Assembly: GCA_021390615.1 (NCBI GenBank)
Contig: JAJEJU010000025.1
Span: 1,612,001-1,676,000 of the forward strand
DNA from: Rhodanobacteraceae bacterium ZG21-1
Lineage (GTDB): Bacteria; Pseudomonadota; Gammaproteobacteria; Xanthomonadales; Rhodanobacteraceae
Length of the DNA: 64,000 nucleotides
Reading direction: 5' to 3'
This document shows positions 9,468 through 17,231 of the stretch, in pieces. Each line of letters begins with the position of its first letter. Position 1 is the first letter of the stretch. The translations under genes were made by a program, and so were the position numbers. The notes beneath the pieces were generated by a model. It searched no databases. It was not told the origin of the DNA and saw only the letters and a list, made by a program, of their open reading frames with translations.

Positions 9468-10340
9468 TCAGTTCGCCGGTTCGCAGAAAGAAATCTTGTC
9501 CGCCAGCTTCTTGCCCGCGGCGGACGCTTCCCCGCCCGCATCGAGCCGCACTGTCACGCGGCTTTCGGTGGTCTTGCTGGCGGGCTCGTTGCCCGGCCAG
9601 TGCGATTCCTTCCAGGTGGCGATCCAGTCCCATTGCGACGGCGACGATGCCGACGGCGCGAACCGCAGCCGCAAGGCACCCTCGAATTCCTCGTGGCAAT
9701 GGGGCGAATCCTTGTAGTCCTGTTCGGAGAAGCAGGCGCGGATCGACTTGCTGCAGGCGAACGGAAGCCCCGCCAGGCGCGGCTTCGCCGCATGTCGCCC
9801 AGCCGGCTGGATCTCGACGATGTCGGCCTTGTCCCAGTGGCCGCCGCCGCCCGAATACATTTCGTTCCAGCCGGCCACGATGGCCACGCCCCAGCGCCGC
9901 GGACCCAGCGGATAGAAGGCCGGATAGAGTTCCAGCGGCGGCGTCTCGCCGTCGCCCTCGACCGGCTGCAAGGGCTGGTAGTCGGAAAAGTCCCACTGCT
10001 GCTGCTTCTGCCAGCCCTGCGCCGGCCGGTAGGCGAGCTGGATCAGCTGCGGTCCCGGCAGGATCACGTAGTACGCGCCTTGCGGATCGCCCTTGGCCCG
10101 ATACAGCCTCGGCGCCTGCGCCGGATCCTTGGCTATCTCAGCCGCATCGGCGCAGGCGATGCCAGCAAGGGCGCACACATGCCGCTGCCAGTCCGGATCG
10201 GGCAGCGTCGTTCCCTTCAGTTCCTGGAACGGCACGGCCTGCGGTGCGGCGGCGTCGGCCGCACGGGCGGAACCGCCCCAGCCTATCGCCAGGGCCATCG
10301 CCCATGTCATCGCACCGCGGACCTTGCGTGGCGCACTCAT
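9468..10340 (-). CDS. Exported protein of unknown function
   Basis: A 290-residue protein with a signal peptide (basic MSAPRKVRG, then hydrophobic MTWAMALAIGWG and an ARAADA cleavage region). The mature part is rich in Trp and has motifs such as YYVILPGPQLIQLAY and GGHWDKADIVEIQ. A late Cys pair (FACSKSIRACF) could form a disulfide. I recognise no domain. The ATG at 10340 lies behind a GGGG-type ribosome site; longer in-frame forms run back into the next gene. It is probably periplasmic. Confidence 0.7.
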   Translation of the reverse strand: MSAPRKVRGAMTWAMALAIGWGGSARAADAAAPQAVPFQELKGTTLPDPDWQRHVCALAGIACADAAEIAKDPAQAPRLYRAKGDPQGAYYVILPGPQLIQLAYRPAQGWQKQQQWDFSDYQPLQPVEGDGETPPLELYPAFYPLGPRRWGVAIVAGWNEMYSGGGGHWDKADIVEIQPAGRHAAKPRLAGLPFACSKSIRACFSEQDYKDSPHCHEEFEGALRLRFAPSASSPSQWDWIATWKESHWPGNEPASKTTESRVTVRLDAGGEASAAGKKLADKISFCEPAN

Positions 10341-10411
10341 ACGGCTACCCCCTGAATCCATGTCCTTTGAATCCATGCGGCGCGGATCAGCATCCGGCCG
10401 CACTGCGTCGG

Positions 10412-11179
10412 CTACTCCGGCCAGCGGAAACGCACGAAGCTGTTGTTGAAGTGCGGGTCTTCCAGGCTGCCTTCCAGGCTCGCGACCAGCTGGCCTTCGC
10501 CGCCGTCGAGATCGATCTGCTGGCCGTCCTCGAAATGCGCGCCCAGCGCCTCCAGCTCGACCAGCCGCTCGCACAGCAGGCCGCCGCGGTCGACCACCTC
10601 GTCCGGGATGTGCTCGAGCAGGATGTCGGGACGGCCGAGCTTGCGCATGCCGCGGGTGCGCACGCGCGAATAGCCCTGCGCCTCGTCGTGCTCGCGCAGG
10701 ATCAGCAGGTGATTGCGGATCGGCGCGCCGTCGCGCAGCAGGTAACGACGGCGCCAGGTGTCGGCGTCGAACAGCGTGAGGATCTGCGGATCGAGCACGG
10801 CCACGCCGCCGGTGTCGAGCAGGGCCGCCAGGGTGGCCAGGGTGTCACGCAGGTAGCCAGTGTCGGGGCTGTCCTTGATGCGTCCGCGCAGCAGCAGCAC
10901 GTGGGGGGCGTCCACCGCCTGCTGATAGGCCTCGGGCGCGTCCTCCTTCAGCATGCGGCCGAACGAACCCTTGAGCGGATAGCCTTCCCAGGCGCGCAAC
11001 GCCGCATGATCGTGGCTGCTCAGCTCGATCCCGGCCGGCAGGCCGGTGCTGCCGTAGGCTTCCAGCGGCGGACGGCCGCCCTGGAATTTCCCGAACACGT
11101 AGAACTGCAGCACGATCTCCTCGTCGCTGGGCTGCCAGTGCGGTCGCTGCCAGGCGGGGATCTTGATCGGTTGGCTCAT
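10412..11179 (-). CDS. Conserved protein of unknown function
   Basis: A 255-residue soluble protein without signal peptide or membrane segment. A central stretch with GGVAVLDPQILTLFDADTW and a later RTRGMRKLGRPDI give a faint resemblance to DUF4261-type proteins, which I cannot confirm. The ATG at 11179 follows AAGGAAAATCC, a good ribosome site. It lies 30 bases downstream of tdk on the same strand and is likely cotranscribed with it. Confidence 0.7.
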   Translation of the reverse strand: MSQPIKIPAWQRPHWQPSDEEIVLQFYVFGKFQGGRPPLEAYGSTGLPAGIELSSHDHAALRAWEGYPLKGSFGRMLKEDAPEAYQQAVDAPHVLLLRGRIKDSPDTGYLRDTLATLAALLDTGGVAVLDPQILTLFDADTWRRRYLLRDGAPIRNHLLILREHDEAQGYSRVRTRGMRKLGRPDILLEHIPDEVVDRGGLLCERLVELEALGAHFEDGQQIDLDGGEGQLVASLEGSLEDPHFNNSFVRFRWPE

Positions 11180-11209
11180 GGATTTTCCTTGTGGATGACG
11201 GCAAGAGCC

Positions 11210-11842
11210 TTACAGGCCTTCGCCCAGCGGCAACATCGGCTGCTGCAGTTCGATGCGCCCGCGCCCTTCGGTGATGTGTTTGAATTCGGCGCGACTCACC
11301 GAGACATAGCGGTCGTTGCCGCCGATCTCAACCTGCGGCCCCTCGGTGACGGCACGGCCCTGTTCATCCACGCGCACCACCATGGTGGCCTTGCGCCCGG
11401 AGTGGCAAATCGTCTTGATCTCCTCCAAGTTGTCGGCCCAGGCCAGCAGATAGCGGCTGCCCTCGAACAGCTCGCCACGGAAATCGGTGCGCAAGCCGTA
11501 GGCCAGCACCGGGATGTTCAACCGGTCGACCACGTCGCTGAGTTGCCACACCTGGGCCTTGCTGAGGAACTGCGCCTCGTCGACGAACACGCAGTGCAGC
11601 GGGCCGCGCGCGGCGATATCCGCCTCGACCAGGCCAAGCAGGTCGTCGCTGCCGGCGAAGCGCCGCGCGTTCGCCTTGAGGCCGATGCGCGAGGCCACCA
11701 CGCCCTCGCCATAGCGGTTGTCCAGCGCCGGCGTCATGATCAAGGTGCGCATGCCGCGCTCGTGATAGTTGTAGGCGCTCTGCAGCAAGGTGGTGGTCTT
11801 GCCGGCATTCATCGCCGAATAGTAGAAATAGAGCTTGGCCAT
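11210..11842 (-). CDS. tdk: Thymidine kinase (type II)
   Basis: A 210-residue kinase that phosphorylates thymidine to dTMP in pyrimidine salvage. The P-loop SAMNAGKTT is at about residues 9-17, the Walker B/catalytic segment is VFVDEAQFL near 86-94, and the lasso region has [11 protein letters not shown]. Type II kinases normally hold a structural zinc through four Cys/His ligands in the C-terminal lobe. Here the first site reads ICHSGRKA with a single Cys, and the second reads SVSRAEF, so at least three of the four ligands are absent. Start ATG at 11842 matches family N-termini. Confidence 0.93.
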   Translation of the reverse strand: MAKLYFYYSAMNAGKTTTLLQSAYNYHERGMRTLIMTPALDNRYGEGVVASRIGLKANARRFAGSDDLLGLVEADIAARGPLHCVFVDEAQFLSKAQVWQLSDVVDRLNIPVLAYGLRTDFRGELFEGSRYLLAWADNLEEIKTICHSGRKATMVVRVDEQGRAVTEGPQVEIGGNDRYVSVSRAEFKHITEGRGRIELQQPMLPLGEGL

Positions 11843-11897
11843 GGCCGCTGCGCTGGGATCGGACCCCACATGTTACTGCGCCATGACGCCCAGCAGC

Positions 11898-12776
11898 TCA
11901 GCGGTTGTCCTCCTGCGCGGCAGGCTGCTGGGCAGGAGCCGCCAGGGCCGGCGGCACCTGCAGCACCTGCAGCGGCCCGACTTCGACGCGCCCACCGCCC
12001 AGCGGCGAATTCAGGTGCCACTGCACATCCTTCATGTGCTCGTATTTCACCGGATTCCACAGGGCCGAGCCGTACATCCGGTTGAAATCGACCCTGTCGG
12101 CCAGCGGCCCCTGCGTGGGCAGCAGCGAAATGCCGTTGCCCTGCCAGCCGGTATGGCTGCCGGTGACTTTGCTCAAGCCGAGCGAGAACTTCAGATTGAG
12201 CCGATCCAGACCGGCCGCGTCGTTGTATTCGGCATACACCTGCTGGCCGATCTCCAGCGCCTGCTTGCGCTCGTCCTCGCTGAGCTTGCTCCAGTAGAGC
12301 TCGCGCTGCACCAGCAGGTCGCGGTAGCCGCGACTGGCCGCCAGATCCATCCAGGCATAGGCGCGCGGGCGATCGACCGGCGTGCCCTCGCCGTTCCAAT
12401 ACATCATCGCCACCATCGCTTCGGACAGCTTGTCGGCATAGCGCGAGGCCTGCAGGAAGTCGCGCAGGGCGCTCGCCTTGTCGCCGTCCCGATAGGCCTC
12501 CAGGCCCACGGTCTGGTAGGCCTGATCGGGATGATAGAAGTAGGACACCTTGTACAGCATGCCCTGGATGGCCTTGAACTCCTTCATGTCGGCCTTGCTG
12601 ACGCCGCTGGCGGCGTCAGCGTCGGCAACCGGTTCCGCCGCATGCGCGCCGCATGCCAGCGCCAGCGCAATGGCGCATGCCATCAAGGGCCTGGCGGCCA
12701 CGCGTCCGATCGCGTTCTGGCACCGTCGCGCGCCCAAAAACCCATTCACCACGGGTTCGTTCCGTTTCGCAGGCAT
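11898..12776 (-). CDS. Exported Sel1-like repeat protein (paralogue 2)
   Basis: A 292-residue protein with a long basic leader followed by a hydrophobic signal (LMACAIALALACGAHAA). The mature region carries one clear Sel1-like unit with AMVAMMYWNGEGTPVDRPRA and AWMDLAASRGY. A GLEAYRDGDKASALRDFLQAS stretch before it looks like a further TPR/Sel1 helix pair. The C-terminus is Pro/Ala/Gln-rich. The ribosome site GGGGAG precedes the ATG at 12776. It is a tandem paralogue of the next gene upstream, 13 bases away, and shares its core almost word for word. Sel1 proteins act as protein-binding scaffolds; the partner is unknown. Confidence 0.82.
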   Translation of the reverse strand: MPAKRNEPVVNGFLGARRCQNAIGRVAARPLMACAIALALACGAHAAEPVADADAASGVSKADMKEFKAIQGMLYKVSYFYHPDQAYQTVGLEAYRDGDKASALRDFLQASRYADKLSEAMVAMMYWNGEGTPVDRPRAYAWMDLAASRGYRDLLVQRELYWSKLSEDERKQALEIGQQVYAEYNDAAGLDRLNLKFSLGLSKVTGSHTGWQGNGISLLPTQGPLADRVDFNRMYGSALWNPVKYEHMKDVQWHLNSPLGGGRVEVGPLQVLQVPPALAAPAQQPAAQEDNR

Positions 12777-12789
12777 GTCTCGCTCCCCG

Positions 12790-13596
12790 TCAGTGCGACG
12801 CAGACGCGTTCGACGTGCCCGCCGGGTGCACGACCTGCAGGTCGCCCACTTCGACATGGCCGGTCGCGAGCGTCCACTCGATGTCCTTCAGGCGCGCGTA
12901 CTGCTTGGCGTCCCAAACCTGTGACGCATAACGCTGGCTGTTGTCGACCACGGTGCCGCTTGAGCCTTCCATGATGCTCTGGAAAGAGCGATTCGGGTCC
13001 ATGCGGCGGCCGTTGTTGATGCCGCTTTCAAACAAGGTGTTGCCGTCGCCCTGGAAACCCGCATGGCTGCCGGTGACCCGTGCCGCCACGGCGCTCAGCT
13101 TCTGCTGCAGACGGTCCAAGCTGCGCTTGTCGCCGTACTCGTCGTAGACGCCGCGCCCCACATCGAGCGCCTGCTTGCGCTCGGCTTCGCTGAGCTGGCT
13201 CCAGTAGCGCTCCCGCTGGACCAGCAGATCGTGATACCCGCGATCCGCCGCCAGGTCCATCCAGGCATAGGCACGCGGACGGTCGACCGGCGTGCCCTCG
13301 CCGTTCCAGTACATCATCGCCACCATCGCCTGCGACAGCTTGTCGGCGTAGCTGGACGACTTCAGCAGCATCTGCAGGGCGCGCTGCTTGTCGCCGTCCT
13401 GGTAGGCCTCTATGCCCAGGTTGCGGTAGTACACGTCGGGGTGCTGATCCGCGATGGTCGGGATCTCCATCATGGAGCGCAGCAGGGCCACCTGCTTGAG
13501 ATCTTCCGAGGTCGCCTGATCGGTGGACACCGAGCCCTGCGCCAGCGCCGAACCGGCCAGGGCCAGGCCCACGGCCATCATTATCGCCTTAGACAT
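12790..13596 (-). CDS. Exported Sel1-like repeat protein (paralogue 1)
   Basis: A 268-residue protein with a short signal peptide (MSKAIMMAVGLALAGSALAQ). It contains IEAYQDGDKQRALQMLLKSS, AMVAMMYWNGEGTPVDRPRA and a following AWMDLAADRGY, the same layout as the downstream paralogue. Both proteins also share VTGSH(A/T)G(F/W)QG(D/N)G and an ending in EVG(D/P)LQV. The pair is therefore a tandem duplication with diverged termini, probably one transcript. Likely periplasmic; function unknown. Confidence 0.83.
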   Translation of the reverse strand: MSKAIMMAVGLALAGSALAQGSVSTDQATSEDLKQVALLRSMMEIPTIADQHPDVYYRNLGIEAYQDGDKQRALQMLLKSSSYADKLSQAMVAMMYWNGEGTPVDRPRAYAWMDLAADRGYHDLLVQRERYWSQLSEAERKQALDVGRGVYDEYGDKRSLDRLQQKLSAVAARVTGSHAGFQGDGNTLFESGINNGRRMDPNRSFQSIMEGSSGTVVDNSQRYASQVWDAKQYARLKDIEWTLATGHVEVGDLQVVHPAGTSNASASH

Positions 13597-13684
13597 AACG
13601 CCTCCTTACGATACGTGCTTACGACATGACCTCCCGTCCCGGCTGCCAACGTTATGCCTGTGCGCGGGCCGCGTCCAGGGCCGG

Positions 13685-15025
13685 CTAGGCGTCGTCCAGC
13701 GGGGTGGTGCCCCCGGTGAACTGCAGGCGGGCCTGGGCCATCCGATACTCGTGCTCGCTGCGCGCGCGCTTCCAGTCGCGCAGGGCGAAGAACCGGTAGA
13801 CCAGCTTGAACAAGCGCAGTTTACGCAGCACCTTCGGCGTATCGAACAGATCGCCGGCCAGCATCGAGATCACCCCCTGCTCGAGCTGCCAGATGTTCTT
13901 CGGCGAGCGGAACATCTGCCGCATCACCGGCCCGTTGAAGCGGTAGATGAAGAAGGAGAAGCGGCGCATGCCGGCGCGCTGGCGCTTTTCCAGCCGGCGC
14001 AGCAGCGCCCGTTCGCGCTGCGGCTCGCGCAGGGCCTGATCGACCACGGCCACCGCCTGCTCCGCGCCGCTCATCGCCAGGTACACGCCGGAGGAGAACA
14101 CCGGGTCGAGGAAGGCGAAGGCATCGCCGATCAGCACCCAGCCCGGACCGCCCATGCAGTCGGAGTCGTAGGAGTAGTTGCCGGTGACGCGCACCTCGTC
14201 GCCGATCAGCTCGGCGCCCTGCAGGCGCTGCCATAGCGCGGGACTCTGCTGCAGGGTTTCCTGCAGGAAATCCCGTGCGCTGCCCTTGCGCTGCTTCAGG
14301 TATTCGGGCCGGCACACCGCGCCCACGCTCATCACCCCGTCCGGTAGCGGGATCATCCACATCCAGCCATAGGCGAAGTTGTAGATGCTGATGTTGCCGG
14401 CATCGTCGCCGGGCCGCCGTTCGGCGCCGCGGTAGTGGCCGAAGATGGCCGCGCTCTGGTGCTCCATGTTCTTGCGCTTCAGCTTGCGCTTGCGCGCCAG
14501 GAAGGCGTCGCGGCCGCTGGCGTCGACCACGTAGCGCGCCTGGATGCGATAGCTGCGGCCGTCGTCGGAGCTCACGTCCAGCCAGGATTCGCGCGGATTG
14601 GCTTGCTCGACCTGCTTCACCTCGTGGCCTTCGCGCGCATCCGCGCCGCTTTCGCGCGCGTGCTGGTACAGCATGCGGTCGAAGTCCTGGCGCCACACCT
14701 GGTAGGCGTGCGGCGGGCTGTTGCCGATCGCGCGGGCGAACGCATAGGTGTTGTAGCCGCGCTCGTTGTCGGCCTCGAAATCGGCGCCGGGCTTGAACAC
14801 GCCCATCGCGCGCACCTTGTCCAACACGCCCAGCCGCTCGAAGATCGGCAGGTTCATCGGCAACAGCGACTCGCCGATATGGAACCGCGGGTGATGCGCC
14901 TTCTCCAGTGCGATCACCTTGTAGCCGCGCCGCGCCAGCAAGGTCGCCGCGGTGCTTCCCGCGGGTCCGCCGCCGATCACCGCGACGTCGCAAACCTCGA
15001 CCTCAGCCCTTGGCTGTTCGCTCAT
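13685..15025 (-). CDS. FAD-dependent oxidoreductase, flavin-dependent halogenase-like
   Basis: A 446-residue flavoprotein. The FAD-binding GGGPAG is at residues 18-23 and FHIGESLLP at about 49-57. It has both hallmarks of flavin-dependent halogenases: a Lys in the KPG context (Lys78) and the WxWxIP motif as WMWMIP at 221-226. A DPVFSSGVYLAM segment closes the FAD site. Halogenases use FADH2, oxygen and chloride to make HOCl held by the lysine. Related oxidoreductases with the same motifs are not all halogenases, so activity is not certain. The ATG at 15025 follows a very strong GAGGGGGAAGG site. No biosynthetic cluster surrounds it. Confidence 0.85.
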   Translation of the reverse strand: MSEQPRAEVEVCDVAVIGGGPAGSTAATLLARRGYKVIALEKAHHPRFHIGESLLPMNLPIFERLGVLDKVRAMGVFKPGADFEADNERGYNTYAFARAIGNSPPHAYQVWRQDFDRMLYQHARESGADAREGHEVKQVEQANPRESWLDVSSDDGRSYRIQARYVVDASGRDAFLARKRKLKRKNMEHQSAAIFGHYRGAERRPGDDAGNISIYNFAYGWMWMIPLPDGVMSVGAVCRPEYLKQRKGSARDFLQETLQQSPALWQRLQGAELIGDEVRVTGNYSYDSDCMGGPGWVLIGDAFAFLDPVFSSGVYLAMSGAEQAVAVVDQALREPQRERALLRRLEKRQRAGMRRFSFFIYRFNGPVMRQMFRSPKNIWQLEQGVISMLAGDLFDTPKVLRKLRLFKLVYRFFALRDWKRARSEHEYRMAQARLQFTGGTTPLDDA

Positions 15026-15176
15026 GCCTTCCCCCTCAATGGATGTCCCGGTGTCCAAGCAACGGATTATGGCCGACTCGCGCCGTCGGCACAGAGGTCC
15101 CCGGCTCCTCTGCTACCATCGTGCGCCGCCCGGACGACCGCCCCCTGCGGGGCGACGAAGACAGGCTTTATAAATC

Positions 15177-17159
15177 ATGCTCAATCCGCAACAACAGGCC
15201 GCCGTCGAGCACTGCGACAGTGCGCTGCTGGTGCTCGCCGGCGCCGGTTCCGGCAAGACCTCGGTGATCACCCAGAAGATCGCCCATCTGATCCAGCGCC
15301 GCAAGCTCGCGGCCGCGAAGATCGCCGCCATCACCTTCACCAACAAGGCTGCGCGCGAGATGCGCGAGCGCGTGGGCAAGCTCATCAGCGCGGACGACGC
15401 GCAGGCGCTCACCGTGTGCACCTTCCATGCGCTGGGCCTGAAATTCCTGCAGATCGAGCATGCGCGCGCCGGGCTGCGCCGCGGCTTCTCGGTGCTCGAC
15501 GCGGACGACAGCGAAGGCATCGTCAAGGAGCTGGCGCCGAAAGGCGCCAAGCCCGACGTGCTGTTCGGCATCCGCAACCTGCTCGGCCGCGCCAAGAACG
15601 CCGGCCTCTCGCCGGAAGAGGCGCTGGCCGCCGCGCGCAGCCCGCGCGAGCTGGAAGCCGCGACGATCTACGAGCTGTACCAGCAGCGCCTGGCCGCCTT
15701 CAATGCGGTGGACTTCGACGACCTGATCCGGCTGCCGCTGCGCATCCTGGAAGCCGACACCGAGTGCCGCGACGCCTGGCGCGAGCGCCTGCGCTACCTG
15801 CTGGTGGACGAATACCAGGATACCAACGACGCCCAGTACCGCCTGCTCAAGGTGCTGGCCGGCGAGCGCGGCCGCATCACCTGCGTGGGCGACGACGACC
15901 AGTCGATCTACGCCTGGCGCGGTGCCAATCCGGAGAACATCGACCAGCTCGGCCGCGACTGGCCCGACCTGCGCGTGATCAAGCTGGAGCAGAACTACCG
16001 CTGCGGCAAGCGCATCCTGCGCGCGGCCAACCGGCTGATCGCCAACAACCCGCACCTGCACGAAAAGAAACTGTGGAGCGAGCACCCCGAGGGCGCGCCG
16101 ATCCGCGTGCTGGAGTGCAAGGAAGCCGAGCACGAGGCCGAGCGCGTGGCCGCCATCGCCACCACCCTGGCCGAAAAGCACAAGGCGCGCTGGCACGACA
16201 TCGCGATCCTGTATCGCGGCAATTTCCAGGCCCGTCCGCTGGAAAAGGCCCTGCGGCTGGCGCGCATTCCCTATCACCTCACCGGCGCGCTGAGCTTCCT
16301 CGACCGCGCCGAGGTGAAGGACCTGCTGTGCTATCTGCGCCTGCTCACGAACCCCACCGACGACGCCGCCTTCCTGCGCGTGGTGAACGTGCCCAAGCGC
16401 GAGATAGGCGCCACCACGCTGGAGAAGCTGGGCCAGCTGGCCCAGTCGCGGCACAGCTCGCTGCTCGAGGCCACCCGCAGCGACGGCGTGCTGCGCCAGC
16501 TCAGCCCACGGCCTGCCGCAGCGCTGGCCGGCTTTTCCGAGCTGCTCGACGAACTGCGCAGCAACTCGCTGCACCAGAGCGCGGCCGACCTGGTCGAGAC
16601 CATTCTCAAGCGCACCGGCTATGCCGCGCAGATCGCCGCGAGCACGCCGGACACCGCCACGCGCGAGCGCAAACTGGGCAACCTGCGCGAGCTGGCGGAC
16701 TGGTTCCGCGCGATGCAGCGCGACGGCAGCAGCGGCGGCGATCTGGCCGCCCAGCTGGCCCTGCTCAGTCATGCCGACCGCGACGAACCGGGCAACGCCG
16801 TGCGCATGATGACCCTGCATGCGGCCAAGGGCCTGGAATTCCGCTTCGTCTTCATCGTCGGCTGCGAGGAAGGCACCCTGCCGCACGAGGGCGCCATGGA
16901 CGAAGGCCGCGTCGACGAGGAGCGCCGCCTGATGTACGTGGGCATCACCCGCGCCAAGGAACTGCTCACCCTGTCCTGGTCGGCGCGCACCAAGCGCTAC
17001 GGCGAGATCCACACCAATCAGCCCAGCCGCTTCCTGCACGAACTGCCGCAGGACGACCTGCATTGGCAGGGCAAGGATCCCGAGGCGGACAAGGAAGTGG
17101 TGCGCGAGACCGCCGAGTCGCACATGGCGAAGATCGCCGCGATGCTGGCCGGCCGCTGA
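15177..17159 (+). CDS. rep: ATP-dependent DNA helicase Rep
   Basis: A 660-residue superfamily 1A 3'-5' helicase that clears proteins ahead of the replication fork. Walker A GAGSGKTS is at about 22-29, motif Ia AAITFTNKAAREM near 53-65, motif II LLVDEYQDTND, motif III VGDDDQSIYAWRGA, motif V TLHAAKGLEF and motif VI RRLMYVGITRAKE are all present. Its length and opening (MLNPQQQAAVEH) match Rep rather than UvrD. It diverges from the halogenase-like gene and converges on the TonB receptor. Confidence 0.96.
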   Translation: MLNPQQQAAVEHCDSALLVLAGAGSGKTSVITQKIAHLIQRRKLAAAKIAAITFTNKAAREMRERVGKLISADDAQALTVCTFHALGLKFLQIEHARAGLRRGFSVLDADDSEGIVKELAPKGAKPDVLFGIRNLLGRAKNAGLSPEEALAAARSPRELEAATIYELYQQRLAAFNAVDFDDLIRLPLRILEADTECRDAWRERLRYLLVDEYQDTNDAQYRLLKVLAGERGRITCVGDDDQSIYAWRGANPENIDQLGRDWPDLRVIKLEQNYRCGKRILRAANRLIANNPHLHEKKLWSEHPEGAPIRVLECKEAEHEAERVAAIATTLAEKHKARWHDIAILYRGNFQARPLEKALRLARIPYHLTGALSFLDRAEVKDLLCYLRLLTNPTDDAAFLRVVNVPKREIGATTLEKLGQLAQSRHSSLLEATRSDGVLRQLSPRPAAALAGFSELLDELRSNSLHQSAADLVETILKRTGYAAQIAASTPDTATRERKLGNLRELADWFRAMQRDGSSGGDLAAQLALLSHADRDEPGNAVRMMTLHAAKGLEFRFVFIVGCEEGTLPHEGAMDEGRVDEERRLMYVGITRAKELLTLSWSARTKRYGEIHTNQPSRFLHELPQDDLHWQGKDPEADKEVVRETAESHMAKIAAMLAGR

Positions 17160-17173
17160 GGCCGGCCTCGCGA

Positions 17174-17220
17174 GCGCCGCATGCGGCGCCCGCGCGAGTG
17201 CGACCCGGCCGCATGCCGGG
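17174..17220. terminator. Two hairpins between convergent rep and TonB-receptor genes
   Basis: A 16-base perfect palindrome (GCGCCGCATGCGGCGC, 17174-17189) is followed by a CCCGGC/GCCGGG stem at 17204-17220. They fill the 72-base gap between two convergent stops. There is no T run, so intrinsic termination is likely but unproven. Confidence 0.45.
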
Positions 17221-17231
17221 CCGCGCGTCGC

